In this document: piece after piece, positions 12,072 to 22,685 of the stretch | Layout of the letters: the number at the start of each line of letters is the position of its first letter | Position numbering within the stretch: position 1 is the first letter of the stretch | Assembly (NCBI GenBank): GCA_016584305.1 | Contig: JACEEZ010003837.1 | Location: forward strand, 294,323 to 358,322 | Direction: 5' to 3' | DNA: 64,000 nt | From: Chionoecetes opilio | Taxonomy: Eukaryota > Arthropoda > Malacostraca > Decapoda > Majidae | Made by a program: the position numbers and the translations under genes | The notes under the pieces: generated by a model | Told to the model about the DNA's origin: nothing | Databases searched by the model: none | What the model saw: the letters and a program-made list of their open reading frames with translations, nothing else

Positions 12072-14306
12072 ACTCAACCTAACCTAGCCTAACCCTCAAC
12101 TTAACCTAGCCTAACCCTCAACTTAACCTAGTCTAACCCTCAACTTAACCTAGCCTAACCCTCAACTTAACCTAGCCTAACCCTCAACCTAACCTAGTCT
12201 AACCCTCAACCTAACCTAGCCTAACCCTCAACCTAACCTAGCCTAACCCTCAACCTAACCTAGCCTAACCCTCAACCTAACCTAGTCTAACCCTCAACCT
12301 AACCTAGCCTAACCCTCAACTTAACCTAGCCTAACCCTCAACCTAACCTAGCCTAACCCTCAACTTAACCTAGCCTAACCCTCAACTTAACCTAGCCTAA
12401 CCCTCAACTTAACCTAGCCTAACCCTCAACTTAACCTAGCCTAACCCTCAAATTAACCTAGCCTAACCCTCAAATTAACCTAGCCTAACCCTCAACCTAA
12501 CCTAGCCTAACCCTCAACTTAACCTAGCCTAACCCTCAACTTAACCTAGCCTAACCCTCAACTTAACCTAGCCTAACCCTCAAATTAACCTAGCCTAACC
12601 CTCAAATTAACCTAGCCTAACCCTCAACCTAACCTAGCCTAACCCTCAACTTAACCTAGCCTAACCCTCAACCTAACCTAGCCTAACCCTCAACTTAACC
12701 TAGTCTAACCCTCAACCTAACCTAGCCTAACCCTCAACTTAACCTAGCCTAACCCTCAACTTAACCTAGCCTAACCCTCAACTTAACCTAGCCTAACCCT
12801 CAACTTAACCTAGCCTAACCCTCAAACTAACCTAGCCTAACCCTCAACTTAACCTAGCCTAACCCTCAACTTAACCTAGCCTAACCCTCAACCTAACCTA
12901 GCCTAACCCTCAACTTAACCTAGTCTAACCCTCAACCTAACCTAGCCTAACCCTCAACTTAACCTAGCCTAACCCTCAACTTAACCTAGCCTAACCCTCA
13001 ACTTAACCTAGCCTAACCCTCAACTTAACCTAGCCTAACCCTCAAACTAACCTAGCCTAACCCTCAAATTAACCTAGCCTAACCCTCAACCTAACCTAGC
13101 CTAACCCTCAACTTAACCTAGCCTAACCCTCAACTTAACCTAGCCTAACCCTCAACTTAACCTAGCCTAACCCTCAACTTAACCTAGCCTAACCCTCAAA
13201 TTAACCTAGCCTAACCCTCAAATTAACCTAGCCTAACCCTCAACCTAACCTAGCCTAACCCTCAACTTAACCTAGCCTAACCCTCAACTTAACCTAGCCT
13301 AACCCTCAACTTAACCTAGCCTAACCCTCAAATTAACCTAGCCTAACCCTCAAATTAACCTAGCCTAACCCTCAACCTAACCTAGCCTAACCCTCAACTT
13401 AACCTAGCCTAACCCTCAACCTAACCTAGCCTAACCCTCAACTTAACCTAGTCTAACCCTCAACCTAACCTAGCCTAACCCTCAACTTAACCTAGCCTAA
13501 CCCTCAACTTAACCTAGCCTAACCCTCAACTTAACCTAGCCTAACCCTCAACTTAACCTAGCCTAACCCTCAAACTAACCTAGCCTAACCCTCAACTTAA
13601 CCTAGCCTAACCCTCAACTTAACCTAGCCTAACCCTCAACCTAACCTAGCCTAACCCTCAACTTAACCTAGTCTAACCCTCAACCTAACCTAGCCTAACC
13701 CTCAACTTAACCTAGCCTAACCCTCAACTTAACCTAGCCTAACCCTCAACTTAACCTAGCCTAACCCTCAACTTAACCTAGCCTAACCCTCAAACTAACC
13801 TAGCCTAACCCTCAACCTAACCTAGCCTAACCCTCAACTTAACCTAGCCTAACCCTCAACTTAACCTAGCCTAACCCTCAACTTAACCTAGCCTAACCCT
13901 CAACCTAACCTAGCCTAACCCTCAACTTAACCTAGTCTAACCCTCAACCTAACCTAGCCTAACCCTCAACTTAACCTAGCCTAACCCTCAACTTAACCTA
14001 GCCTAACCCTCAACTTAACCTAGCCTAACCCTCAACTTAACCTAGCCTAACCCTCAAACTAACCTAGCCTAACCCTCAACCTAACCTAGCCTAACCCTCA
14101 ACTTAACCTAGCCTAACCCTCAACTTAACCTAGCCTAACCCTCAACTTAACCTAGCCTAACCCTCAACCTAACCTAGCCTAACCCTCAACTTAACCTAGC
14201 CTAACCCTCAACCTAACCTAGCCTAACCCTCAACTTAACCTAGCCTAACCCTCAACCTAACCTAGCCTAACCCTCAACTTAACCTAGCCTAACCCTCAAA
14301 CTAACC
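12072..14306. repeat. 22-bp minisatellite, ~100 copies, with higher-order structure
   Basis: Unit TAACCTAGCCTAACCCTCAACT, in perfect 22-bp register for 2.2 kb. Variants (AAATT, AAACT, AACCT and a TAGTCT change) recur in the same order. TAGTCT sits at 12701 and 12921, and again at 13449 and 13669, exactly 220 bp apart each time, so blocks of ten units have been duplicated. The CCTAA and CCCTAA-like core is telomere-like. Confidence 0.96.
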
Positions 14307-14389
14307 AAGAAAACATACATACATAATTATAATCTATTATATAAAAAAACATATCATGGAAGGAAAACACACACGCATATCTAAAAATA

Positions 14390-14391
14390 AA

Positions 14392-14439
<48 letters not shown>

Positions 14440-14782
14440 TAATAATAATAAATAAATAAATGAAAGAAGGACAAAATATACCCCCACACACTCCATGTTT
14501 TCTGTCCTGCAACAGTTTGTGAAAAATCTACAACGTGGTGGAATCCTGTACCAACAACAACAACAACAACAGTAACAACAACAACAACAACAGTAACAAC
14601 AACAACAACAACAACAACAGTAACAACAACAACAGGGCAGGGAGGAGGATGCACATTTTAACAACCCTGCGTGCCTGGAAAACTGAAACCCCCTCCCTCC
14701 CTTCCACCCCCTCGCCCCCTTCCACCCCCTCGCCCTCCAACCCCCTCCCCCCTTCCACCCCTCGCCCCCCAACCCCCCCTAC
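14390..14782. repeat. (AAT)n, (CAA)n and C-rich low-complexity tracts
   Basis: (AAT)n covers about 14391-14450, (CAA)n with CAG interruptions about 14550-14633, and CCCCTCCC/CCACCCC polypyrimidine about 14690-14780. Open frames are poly-Asn or poly-Leu artefacts. Confidence 0.9.
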
Positions 14783-15331
14783 CTTGCACCCAGAACTGGG
14801 CAGTATTTAAATACATTTGTATTTAAATACATTTGTGTATTTAGAAATGTATTTATAAATACATTGGTTGTCATGTATTTAAATACAGTATTTAAATACT
14901 TTTGAGTATTTAAATACATTGTATTTAAATACTCATAATATAAAAATGTAAATACATTTTTCACAGTTAATTTGGCCATAAACCCGCCCCACTATCTGGC
15001 TACCCTGATGTTACAGTGAACCAGTGTTTCCGCTTGCAAGGAAATTTCCTTATTTTAAGGAAATTTAGGCCTGAGAAGGAAATTTCTAAGGAAAACCAAA
15101 ATCTAAGGAAATCCTAGGGAAATCCATTTTTTTCCGGACATGTTAAAATGTGTGCATATTTAAAATGTATTTACAAATGTATTTAAATTAAATTGATGTA
15201 TTTAGTAATAGTATTTAAATACATTCGTAAAATGTATTTAGTATTTAGTATTTAAATAAATTTTTCCAATGTATTTAGTATTTAGTATTTAAATACATTC
15301 AATGTATTTAGTGCCCAGCTCTGCTTGCACC
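14783..15331. mobile_element. hAT-type MITE with perfect 8-bp target duplication
   Basis: The element proper is 14791-15323. It starts CAGAACTGGGCA and ends TGCCCAGCTCTG, with the 8-bp duplication CTTGCACC on both sides (14783-14790 and 15324-15331). The interior is dominated by GTATTTAAATACATT palindromic motifs plus a central AAGGAAATTTCC block. CAGAGCTGGGCA termini with 8-bp duplications indicate hAT-type mobilisation. No coding capacity. Confidence 0.9.
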
Positions 15332-15587
15332 CACCACTACCAACCACCTCCCCTCCCTTCCACCCCCACCAGCCTCCTTACCTTCCATCCCTCCCCCCCT
15401 CCCTTCCCCCCCCCCACCCTGCCCCCTATCTTCAACCCCCCTCCCTCCCTTCCACCCCCCCGGAGACGAAGGAAACAAAACATTCAAACCAACACGGCAA
15501 AAGACAAAAGAGAACAAACAAAAAGCCTGACTGACAAATCTCCAACATGGAAAAGAGGGGACAACACCACAACCAACGCGGCACTAG
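15332..15587. other. C-rich low-complexity spacer
   Basis: CCTCCC/CCACC-rich sequence to about 15465 and then A-rich sequence. No feature supported. Confidence 0.6.
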
Positions 15588-15713
15588 CTAGCAGCTCACC
15601 ACCACTACACAGGCAGCTCACCACCACTACACAGGCAGCTCACCACCACTACACAGGCAGCTCACCACCACTACACAGGCAGCTCACCACCACTACACAG
15701 GCAGCTCACCACT
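15588..15713. repeat. 22-bp minisatellite, ~6 copies
   Basis: Unit AGCTCACCACCACTACACAGGC repeated head to tail. Confidence 0.93.
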
Positions 15714-15764
15714 CACGCAGCTTACTACATGCCACTAACTACTACTACTTACTCCACTTACTAA

Positions 15765-16180
15765 ATGAGTCAAAATATAATATAAAAATTCTATAAAACG
15801 AGTTATATGAGAAAAAAATTGTTTCCTAAAGATTTGGAGTCAAAATCTAATATAAAAATTCCAAAAAACGAGTTATATGAGAATAAAATTTTATTTTTCT
15901 AAAGATATTGAGTCTAAATCTAAAAAAAAATGTAAAAAACGAGTTAAATGAGAATGAATTTATTTTCCTGCAAATATTGAGTCAAAATCTAATATAGAAA
16001 TTCTAAAAAACGAGTTAAATGAGAATAAAATTATATTTTCGTAAAAATTATAATGAGTCAAAATCTAATATAAAATGAACTAAAAACGAGTTATATGCAA
16101 ATAAAATTATATTTTCCTAAAGATTTGCAGTCAAAATCTAATATAAAAATTCTAAGAAACGAGTTAAATAAGAATAGAAT
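15765..16180. repeat. ~65-70 bp AT-rich tandem repeat, ~6 copies
   Basis: Units share GAGTCAAAATCTAATATAAA, then AAAACGAGTTATATGAGAAT, then TTTTCCTAAAGATTT, with 10-20 percent divergence. Confidence 0.85.
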
Positions 16181-16352
16181 GGCCTCTAGTATTGAGTAGT
16201 GACTGGTGGTAGTGCAGTGTTAATGCAACACCAGGCACGTGGTTATAACCGTCCTGTACTTGTACATCTGTCCATCAGCACCATTGCTGACCCCTGCACC
16301 AGCCCTCGCACATGTATAAGAACATATGGGGGGTCTGGGGGGACACGCCCCC

Positions 16353-17045
16353 CCATTCAGGTTAGGTTACGTAACCAATGTCCAGGTTAGGTTAGTGAAC
16401 TAGCGGCAGTTAGGTTAGTGAAGTAGTGGTAGTTAGGTTAGTGAACTAGCGGCAGTTAGGTTAGTGAAGTAGCGGCAGTTAGGTTAGTGAACTAGCGGCA
16501 GTTAGGTTAGTGAAGTAGCGGCAGTTAGGTTAGTGAACTAGCGGCAGTTAGGTTAGTGAAGTAGCGGCAGTTAGGTTAGTGAAGTAGCGGCAGTTAGGTT
16601 AGTGAAGTAGTGGCAGTTAGGTTAGTGAACTAGCGGCAGTTAGGTTAGTGAAGTAGCGGCAGTTAGGTTAGTGAAGTAGCGGCAGTTAGGTTAGTGAAGT
16701 AGTGGTAGTTAGGTTAGTGAACTAGCGGCAGTTAGGTTAGTGAAGTAGTGGTAGTTAGGTTAGTGAACTAGCGGCAGTTAGGTTAGTGAAGTAGCGGCAG
16801 TTAGGTTAGTGAACTAGCGGCAGTTAGGTTAGTGAAGTAGCGGCAGTTAGGTTAGTGAACTAGCGGCAGTTAGGTTAGTGAAGTAGCGGCAGTTAGGTTA
16901 GTGAAGTAGCGGCAGTTAGGTTAGTGAAGTAGTGGCAGTTAGGTTAGTGAAGTAGCGGCAGTTAGGTTAGTGAAGTAGCGGCAGTTAGGTTAGTGAAGTA
17001 GCGGCAGTTAGGTTAGTGAAGTAGCGGCAGTCAGGTCAGGTTACG
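16353..17045. repeat. 24-bp array GTTAGGTTAGTGAAGTAGCGGCA
   Basis: About 27 units, with GAAGTAG/GAACTAG and GCGGCAG/GTGGTAG variants. The left edge (GGTTACGTAACCAATGTCCAGGTTA) matches the interior of the long-TIR MITE at 31942-32143, suggesting that the array grew from such a copy. It contains arthropod telomere-like TTAGG. Confidence 0.92.
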
Positions 17046-18330
17046 TAACCACTGTGCATGTATTGTACAAAACAGCAGTTTTACCGGCGTGATGTGAAGT
17101 ACAAAAGCTTCCGTCTGTGTACCGTCACAGTTATCGCCGCGGCACACACCACCACCATCACCACCACACACGTGACCACCACCACCACCACCTGTCACCA
17201 TCTACGTCACCACCACCTGGAAGCAGTGCGCGCGCATCACTAGTATCTGTGTGTGATGTCACGTCAGGTCAGGTCTGTACAGAGTAGTATGTTCATATGA
17301 GTATGTACAGAGTAGTATGTATGTATGAGTATGTACACGAGTAGCCGTATGTTAAATGACGTGTTTACTGCGCCCCTGCCCAACACCTGCGTGGGCGTGG
17401 GCTGCGCGGTAACCCTCACACCCACACGCCCTCACGCCGCGGCCCATGACCACACACACACACACTTACCAGTCCACACACGGCCAGCCACACCCCATGC
17501 CAGGCCGAGTGTGTGGCGGGCGTGACCTATGGGCGTGCAGGGAGGGCGTGGGGGTGCAACACAGCATAGCATAACATAACTACAACCCACGCGTACCTCC
17601 TACCCCTGCCCCGCTCAGCACCTCACCTTGCCCCGCCGCCCACGCCTGCTGCGCCCATCATCCTGCGCCCTGAGACACCACGCCCACCTGCCCTCACTCT
17701 CATGCTCATGGCGTAACGTTAACACTATTAAAATCACACTTTTCGCCTCGCCTCCCATGGCAGTCACGCACCGGCCGCCATGTTTAAAGGGCGACTCACG
17801 ATGCCGGGAAATTCAAATTAAAAACTCAGCTGCATTTTGCCCGGAGCGAGATAATATTTGCAACGCTTTCCCTTATATATATGTTATAATAGATAATGCC
17901 TTTCCCTAATATATGTTTATGAATATTGAAACTGTATAGATATTTGCACATAAAATTAACTAAACCATCGTGAACAGGATAAAAAAAGTGGAACTATTCG
18001 TCAATGCCATTGCGCCGAGTTACCGTGGTGGTAGGTAGGCCTACCTATACAAGAACACCATTTAGTTATGCCTACATAAACATCACTTACCTAGGCCTAC
18101 AAGAATATATAGTTAATAGGCCTAGGTAGTACCACTAGATAGTATTAACGAGGGTACTCACTCATCATAGGGTTGGTGGTGGTAGTAAAAGGACGCCATG
18201 CACGGGTGTCTGCTGTATTTCTGGCCGTCACGTCACAATACAAAGTGGTCTGAGTGTTACTGACGACACATTTCCCTTGCCCTGCACACAACCTTGCTGA
18301 CAACACTGCTCAGACCATGTAATATATAAC
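17046..18330. other. Gene-free stretch with CACC-rich and CA-rich low complexity
   Basis: (CAC)n-like sequence covers 17140-17220, a GTATGTACAGAGTA direct repeat 17270-17335, and GC-rich sequence 17380-17700. No splice-supported exon or conserved motif was recognised. Confidence 0.5.
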
Positions 18331-18433
18331 TCAATTGACGTCTACTGTACTTGCATGTACCTTCCATGTACTTCAATGTGGCAATGCACCTGGGTTGAAT
18401 ACCTGATCTGCCAGTAGCGTTCCTCTCACATGT

Positions 18434-18645
18434 TTAACTCCTTCACGCCCAAATCTTTCCTTTGCTATATGAAATCGTCTGTTATAAGCCATAAAATTAC
18501 AAAAAGTAACTGAATATACCAAATTAGTTAGTGGACAAGGATACTAAACAGGTCATAGCTATAAAATATTGCTTATATGCACTAAAAATCGTCTAATGGT
18601 AGCTAAATTACAATGGAAATTACGTTCTGGGTCTTAAGAGGCCAA
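18434..18645 (-). mobile_element. MITE family A copy 6 (degenerate right end)
   Basis: TTAACTCCTTCACGCCC left end. The right end decays to GGTCTTAAGAGG, with no clear TTAA. Confidence 0.75.
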
Positions 18646-18891
18646 GAATACATACATACACATGGATATAGAGTATGCTGCTAAATCAAATATCATATCA
18701 TAATGTAATCACTAGGTAACCCAATTGACGTCTACTGTACTTCCATATGGCAATAAACTAAGAAGCAATAACTGATTTGCCATGTAGCATTCCTCTCAGG
18801 TGTTTAAGAATACATAGCATAATGTATTCACTAACACAATTGACGTCTACTTCAATATGACAACTAAACAGGATTGACTAACTGATTAATT

Positions 18892-19140
18892 ACCTCCGCC
18901 AACGAAGTTGGAGGGGTTATGTTTTCACCCCGATCTGTCTGTCTGTCTGTCTGTCTGTTTGTTAGTGTACAGGATTTCTCGAAAAGTTACGAATAGATTT
19001 GGACCAAACTCGGTATACCAATTCTATTTGGTATAAGGAAGAACTGATTTGATTTTGGATGAAATCTATTGACAACTGTTGCCATGGCAACCAATTGATG
19101 AAATATTCGGGCGGAGGTATGCGCTCTACTGTGTGCCCCC
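18892..19140 (+). mobile_element. Dispersed CCTCCGCCAACGAAGTTGG repeat
   Basis: Starts CCTCCGCCAACGAAGTTGGA, contains (GTCT)n and TTTCTCGAAAAGTTAC, and ends GGGCGGAGGTATGCGCTCT. The termini CCTCCGCC/GGCGGAGG are inverted. I recognise this as a repeat type widespread in marine invertebrate genomes; its class is uncertain to me. Confidence 0.6.
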
Positions 19141-19496
19141 CCCCCTAGTTTACCATATGTAGTTCCTCTCAGGTGTTTAAGAATACATACATATACATGG
19201 ATATACACTACACTGCCAAATCAAATATCATATCATAATGTGATATATAACCCAATTGACGTCTACTGTACTTCAATATAGCAATTAACCTTTCCTTCTT
19301 CTTTCTGTTTAATGGCAGTTTTTCCCATAACGTCTATGACTTTATCGGCTCATGATAAGTTTCCAACTATCTCTATCCATTGCCTCAACTTCTTCCATGC
19401 CCAATGCTGCCAGGTCCTCTTCAACACTGCCTCCATGCCCCAACAATTCACTAAGATTCAGTAACTGGTTTGCCACCTTTAGTTCCTCTCAGATGG

Positions 19497-19708
19497 TTAA
19501 CCCCTTGAGGCCCAGAACGTAATTTCCATTATAATGTGGGTGCCATTAGACGATTTTTAGTGACTATAAGCAATATTTTATAGCTCTGACCTGTTTAGTA
19601 TCCTTGTCCACTAACTAATTTGGTATATTCAGTGACTTTTCGTAATTTAATGGCTAACTACGGACAATTTTATATAGCCCAGGAAAGATCTGGGCGTGAA
19701 GGGGTTAA
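19497..19708 (+). mobile_element. TTAA-flanked MITE, family A copy 7
   Basis: TTAA-CCCCTTGAGGCCCAGA to CTGGGCGTGAAGGGG-TTAA, both ends intact. Confidence 0.9.
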
Positions 19709-19901
19709 GAATAAACACACATGGATATAGGCTACAGGACGCTGCCAGATCAAACCTTCCTAATTCACACTATCTGCCACTCACATTATGGAAACAAAGT
19801 CATTTCATATTTTCTTCCACAGTATCAATCATCAAACACAAAATGACAGCAGATTGTGAACTGTATCGCAGAACATTAGGGTACACAAATACGTGGCAAG
19901 G

Positions 19902-20114
19902 TTAACCCCTTCACGCCCAGATCTTTCCTTGGCTATAAAAAAAATTGTGTTGTTGAGCCATACAATTACGAAAAATAACTGAATATACCAAATTAGTTAG
20001 TTGACAAGGATACTAAACAGGTCATATCTATATAATATTGCTTATATTCACTAAAAATTGTGTAATGGTACCCAAATGACAATGGAAATTATGGTCTGGG
20101 CCTCAAGGGGTTAC
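19902..20114 (-). mobile_element. MITE family A copy 8
   Basis: Left TTAA-CCCCTTCACGCCCAGA; the right flank is TTAC. Copies 7 and 8 form an inverted pair about 200 bp apart. Confidence 0.87.
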
Positions 20115-20900
20115 TACCACGAACACTTTCTTTGACCGCACTGTTCCCATCATGCCTTTGAGATCAGAGCATCGCCTCACAAACACTGGCCAGGAGTTAA
20201 GGCATTTCACAAACACACTACACCAACCTTTCCTTTACCATACAATCAGTCTCAGGAACAAAACGAATACAATAGGTACATATATTCTTTGGACTCCTAG
20301 TTATGGTTCAATACCTGTCCTGCAATGGTACTGAAGTCTGGCAATGGTATTTCTTAGATCATTCTTCCATCATTGTGACACTTGTATGTACACTCCTTAT
20401 GTATCTGTATGTGTCTCCTTGACTCACTGTAGGTTATGGTTCAATACCTGTCCTGCAATGGTAAGGGTTTCTGCTAATGGTGCTTCTTAGATCATTCTTC
20501 CATCATTGTGACACTACTTAATGTACGAGATAATGTCATGGCAATACAAATGCCCTTAACAATACCTCCTTGACTGAACTGGTTATCAAGGTTCAAATGA
20601 CTCAAGGCAAAATTATACCAATATTACTCTTATATTTTTTAGAACAGCACTAATTTAAGTTTTGTTCACATCCATCAAGGACAAAAGTATGCCAAATGTT
20701 CAAGAGACTCTTCATAACTAGATCGTCACAGGCCATCGCAGCTGAGAAAACAATATTAACATGTGTCACCTTTCCATAGTAATCCGTCAGCTTTTCCTCC
20801 TCAAGCTTTCATCTACCTAGTAACTGCACAGGAAGAACAAACCTAAGCGGCTACACTCCCTGGCAGCTAATTATTAGAAGGATCACATAACAAACTGTAC
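20115..20900. repeat. Gene-free stretch with one direct duplication
   Basis: GGTTATGGTTCAATACCTGT and the following ~90 bp, ending ATCATTCTTCCATCATTGTG, occur twice (about 20302-20381 and 20433-20513). No coding signal. Confidence 0.65.
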
Positions 20901-21237
20901 ATATACATCAGTGCATTTTTTAAGCCAATCTTACTGGGCGACATTCTTTGGATAGCCAGAAAGGTAAAGGCCTACCTGTTAAAATATAGTTTTTTGGATA
21001 CATCAACTTCACCCTTTTGTATGTTGTGTATAAATAAAGATCCTATGCAGTAATAAGAATGCACTTCTGGATCTAACACACACAGATAAGATGAACCATT
21101 GTATCCAGGAAGGATTTTATGAACAAATATCTTGTCGCCCAGTAGCTTAAAATTGTTCTTACTGGGCGACAGTTTTCCATCACTGGGAGACATTTTGGTC
21201 GCCCAGCTCTGATGTTAAAAAATGCACTGATATACAT
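20901..21237. mobile_element. hAT-type MITE, 321 bp, perfect 8-bp duplication
   Basis: The element is 20909-21229. It starts CAGTGCATTTTTTAA and ends TTAAAAAATGCACTG, a perfect 15-bp TIR. The target duplication ATATACAT occurs at 20901-20908 and 21230-21237. The interior has several ACTGGGCGAC motifs in both orientations. Confidence 0.92.
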
Positions 21238-21384
21238 AACATATTATCTATACACCCAACTGTCTTGAAGGAACAGAATATCAGAACACTTATGCATGTC
21301 CTGGAATGAAGAACAAATCCCAATATAGGCTACCCATCATCCCAATATAATCCTTCTACCTTCAGAATCCCCACAGAAGGATGC

Positions 21385-21592
21385 TTAACCCCTTCACGCC
21401 CAGTCCTCTGCTATAAAAAATTGTATGTTGTCGAGCCATAAAATTAAGAAAAGTCACTGAATACACCAAATTAGGTAGTGGAAAGGGATACTAAACAGGT
21501 CATATCTATAAAATATTGCTTATATTCACTAAAAATCGTCTAATGGTACCCAAATTACAATGCAAATTACGTTCTGAGACTCAAGGGGTTAA
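21385..21592 (-). mobile_element. TTAA-flanked MITE, family A copy 9
   Basis: TTAA at both ends. Internally shortened near the CCCAG terminus. Confidence 0.88.
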
Positions 21593-22429
21593 AGGTCACA
21601 GGCGCGGGTACAGGTGTACAGTCCCCACAGCTACCTACCTACGTGCCCAAGTTTTGATTCTGCCTCAGTCACCCCTCCCTCCCCACCCACTCCACTGTTG
21701 CATCCTTCACACACACCTTTGGGACACATGGTCTTCACTGCTACTGCAAAATAGTCACTAACAAATATTCATATGCACCTCTGCAAGATATTTCTCTAAG
21801 TAATGTTTTAGCTTTCTGATTTGAAGTTAATAATAAAAATAACATCAATGATAAAGATAACTTTTATACAAAGATCTTTTCCTAAACCCCTTGTGTGGCA
21901 ATGAACATAACAACAAGTCTCTAAGCTCTCTCATTGCCTCTAAGTTCCACACACTGCTCTTAACACCCATGTATTCAACTGCTGTACATGTCTTATAGTT
22001 GTATCCTAGTGTTAGGCAGCCTTTGCCCCTTGCAGTATACCCTCTTCCCTTCTCAGCCTCACACACACACACACACACACACACGGTCCTCTTAATTACC
22101 TCTGCACACACCGCCCCAACACTACAACCAATAATTGTGTATGCAACAGCACTAACACATAGAAGAACCAGTTTCCTATGTCCCTGACTGTGTGCCAGCA
22201 TTACCGTGCATTACCAACACTCACGTCATATGCATCACAATACTTCACACAGACAACAACATCCACCCGTGTCATGTGTGTGTGTGGTGGTGGATCTTGT
22301 TCCTCACTCCTATGCCATGATCATCACTCCAACAACTTCTCCACACAGGGCAGCATGAGGCTTACAAGAGTGGCATTAAAACAGTGCTTGGTGAGACATA
22401 CCTAAACACACACAGGGCTGGTGCTGCTC
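21593..22429. other. Gene-free stretch with (CA)n
   Basis: A (CA)n tract lies at about 22060-22084. No supported gene; the short frames here lack any family motif. Confidence 0.5.
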
Positions 22430-22641
22430 TTAACCCCTTCACGCCCAGATCTTTCCTTGGCTATATATCTATCTGTCTGTTGTTAGCCATGAAATTACGA
22501 AAAGTCACTGTATATACCAAATTAGTTAGTCGACAAGGATACTAAACAAGTCAAATCTATAAAATATTGCTTATATTCACTAAATTGTCTAATGGTATAC
22601 AAATTACAATGGAAATTACGTTCTGGGCCTCAAGGGGTTAA
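22430..22641 (-). mobile_element. TTAA-flanked MITE, family A copy 10
   Basis: TTAA both ends. It ends about 45 bp before the large 22-bp array. Confidence 0.9.
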
Positions 22642-22685
22642 GTGATGCAGCAAAGATATACTTCAGTCCTCTCCTCCACCAGCTA

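Larger units (their letters stand above)
18331..19500. repeat. Diverged tandem repeat (CAATTGACGTCTACTGTACTT) hit by MITEs
   Basis: A ~100 bp unit starting CCCAATTGACGTCTAC and ending near CCTCTCAGGTGTTTAAGAAT recurs at about 18333, 18721, 18838, 19253 and (3' part only) 19455. A MITE of family A and a CCTCCGCC-type dispersed repeat separate the copies. Two insertions hit the TTTAA/GTTAA at the end of the unit. Confidence 0.7.

Noticed and set aside
14296..14810. Poly-Cys, poly-Val, poly-Asn and poly-Leu frames
   Set aside because: Products of (CAA)n, (AAT)n and C-rich simple repeats.
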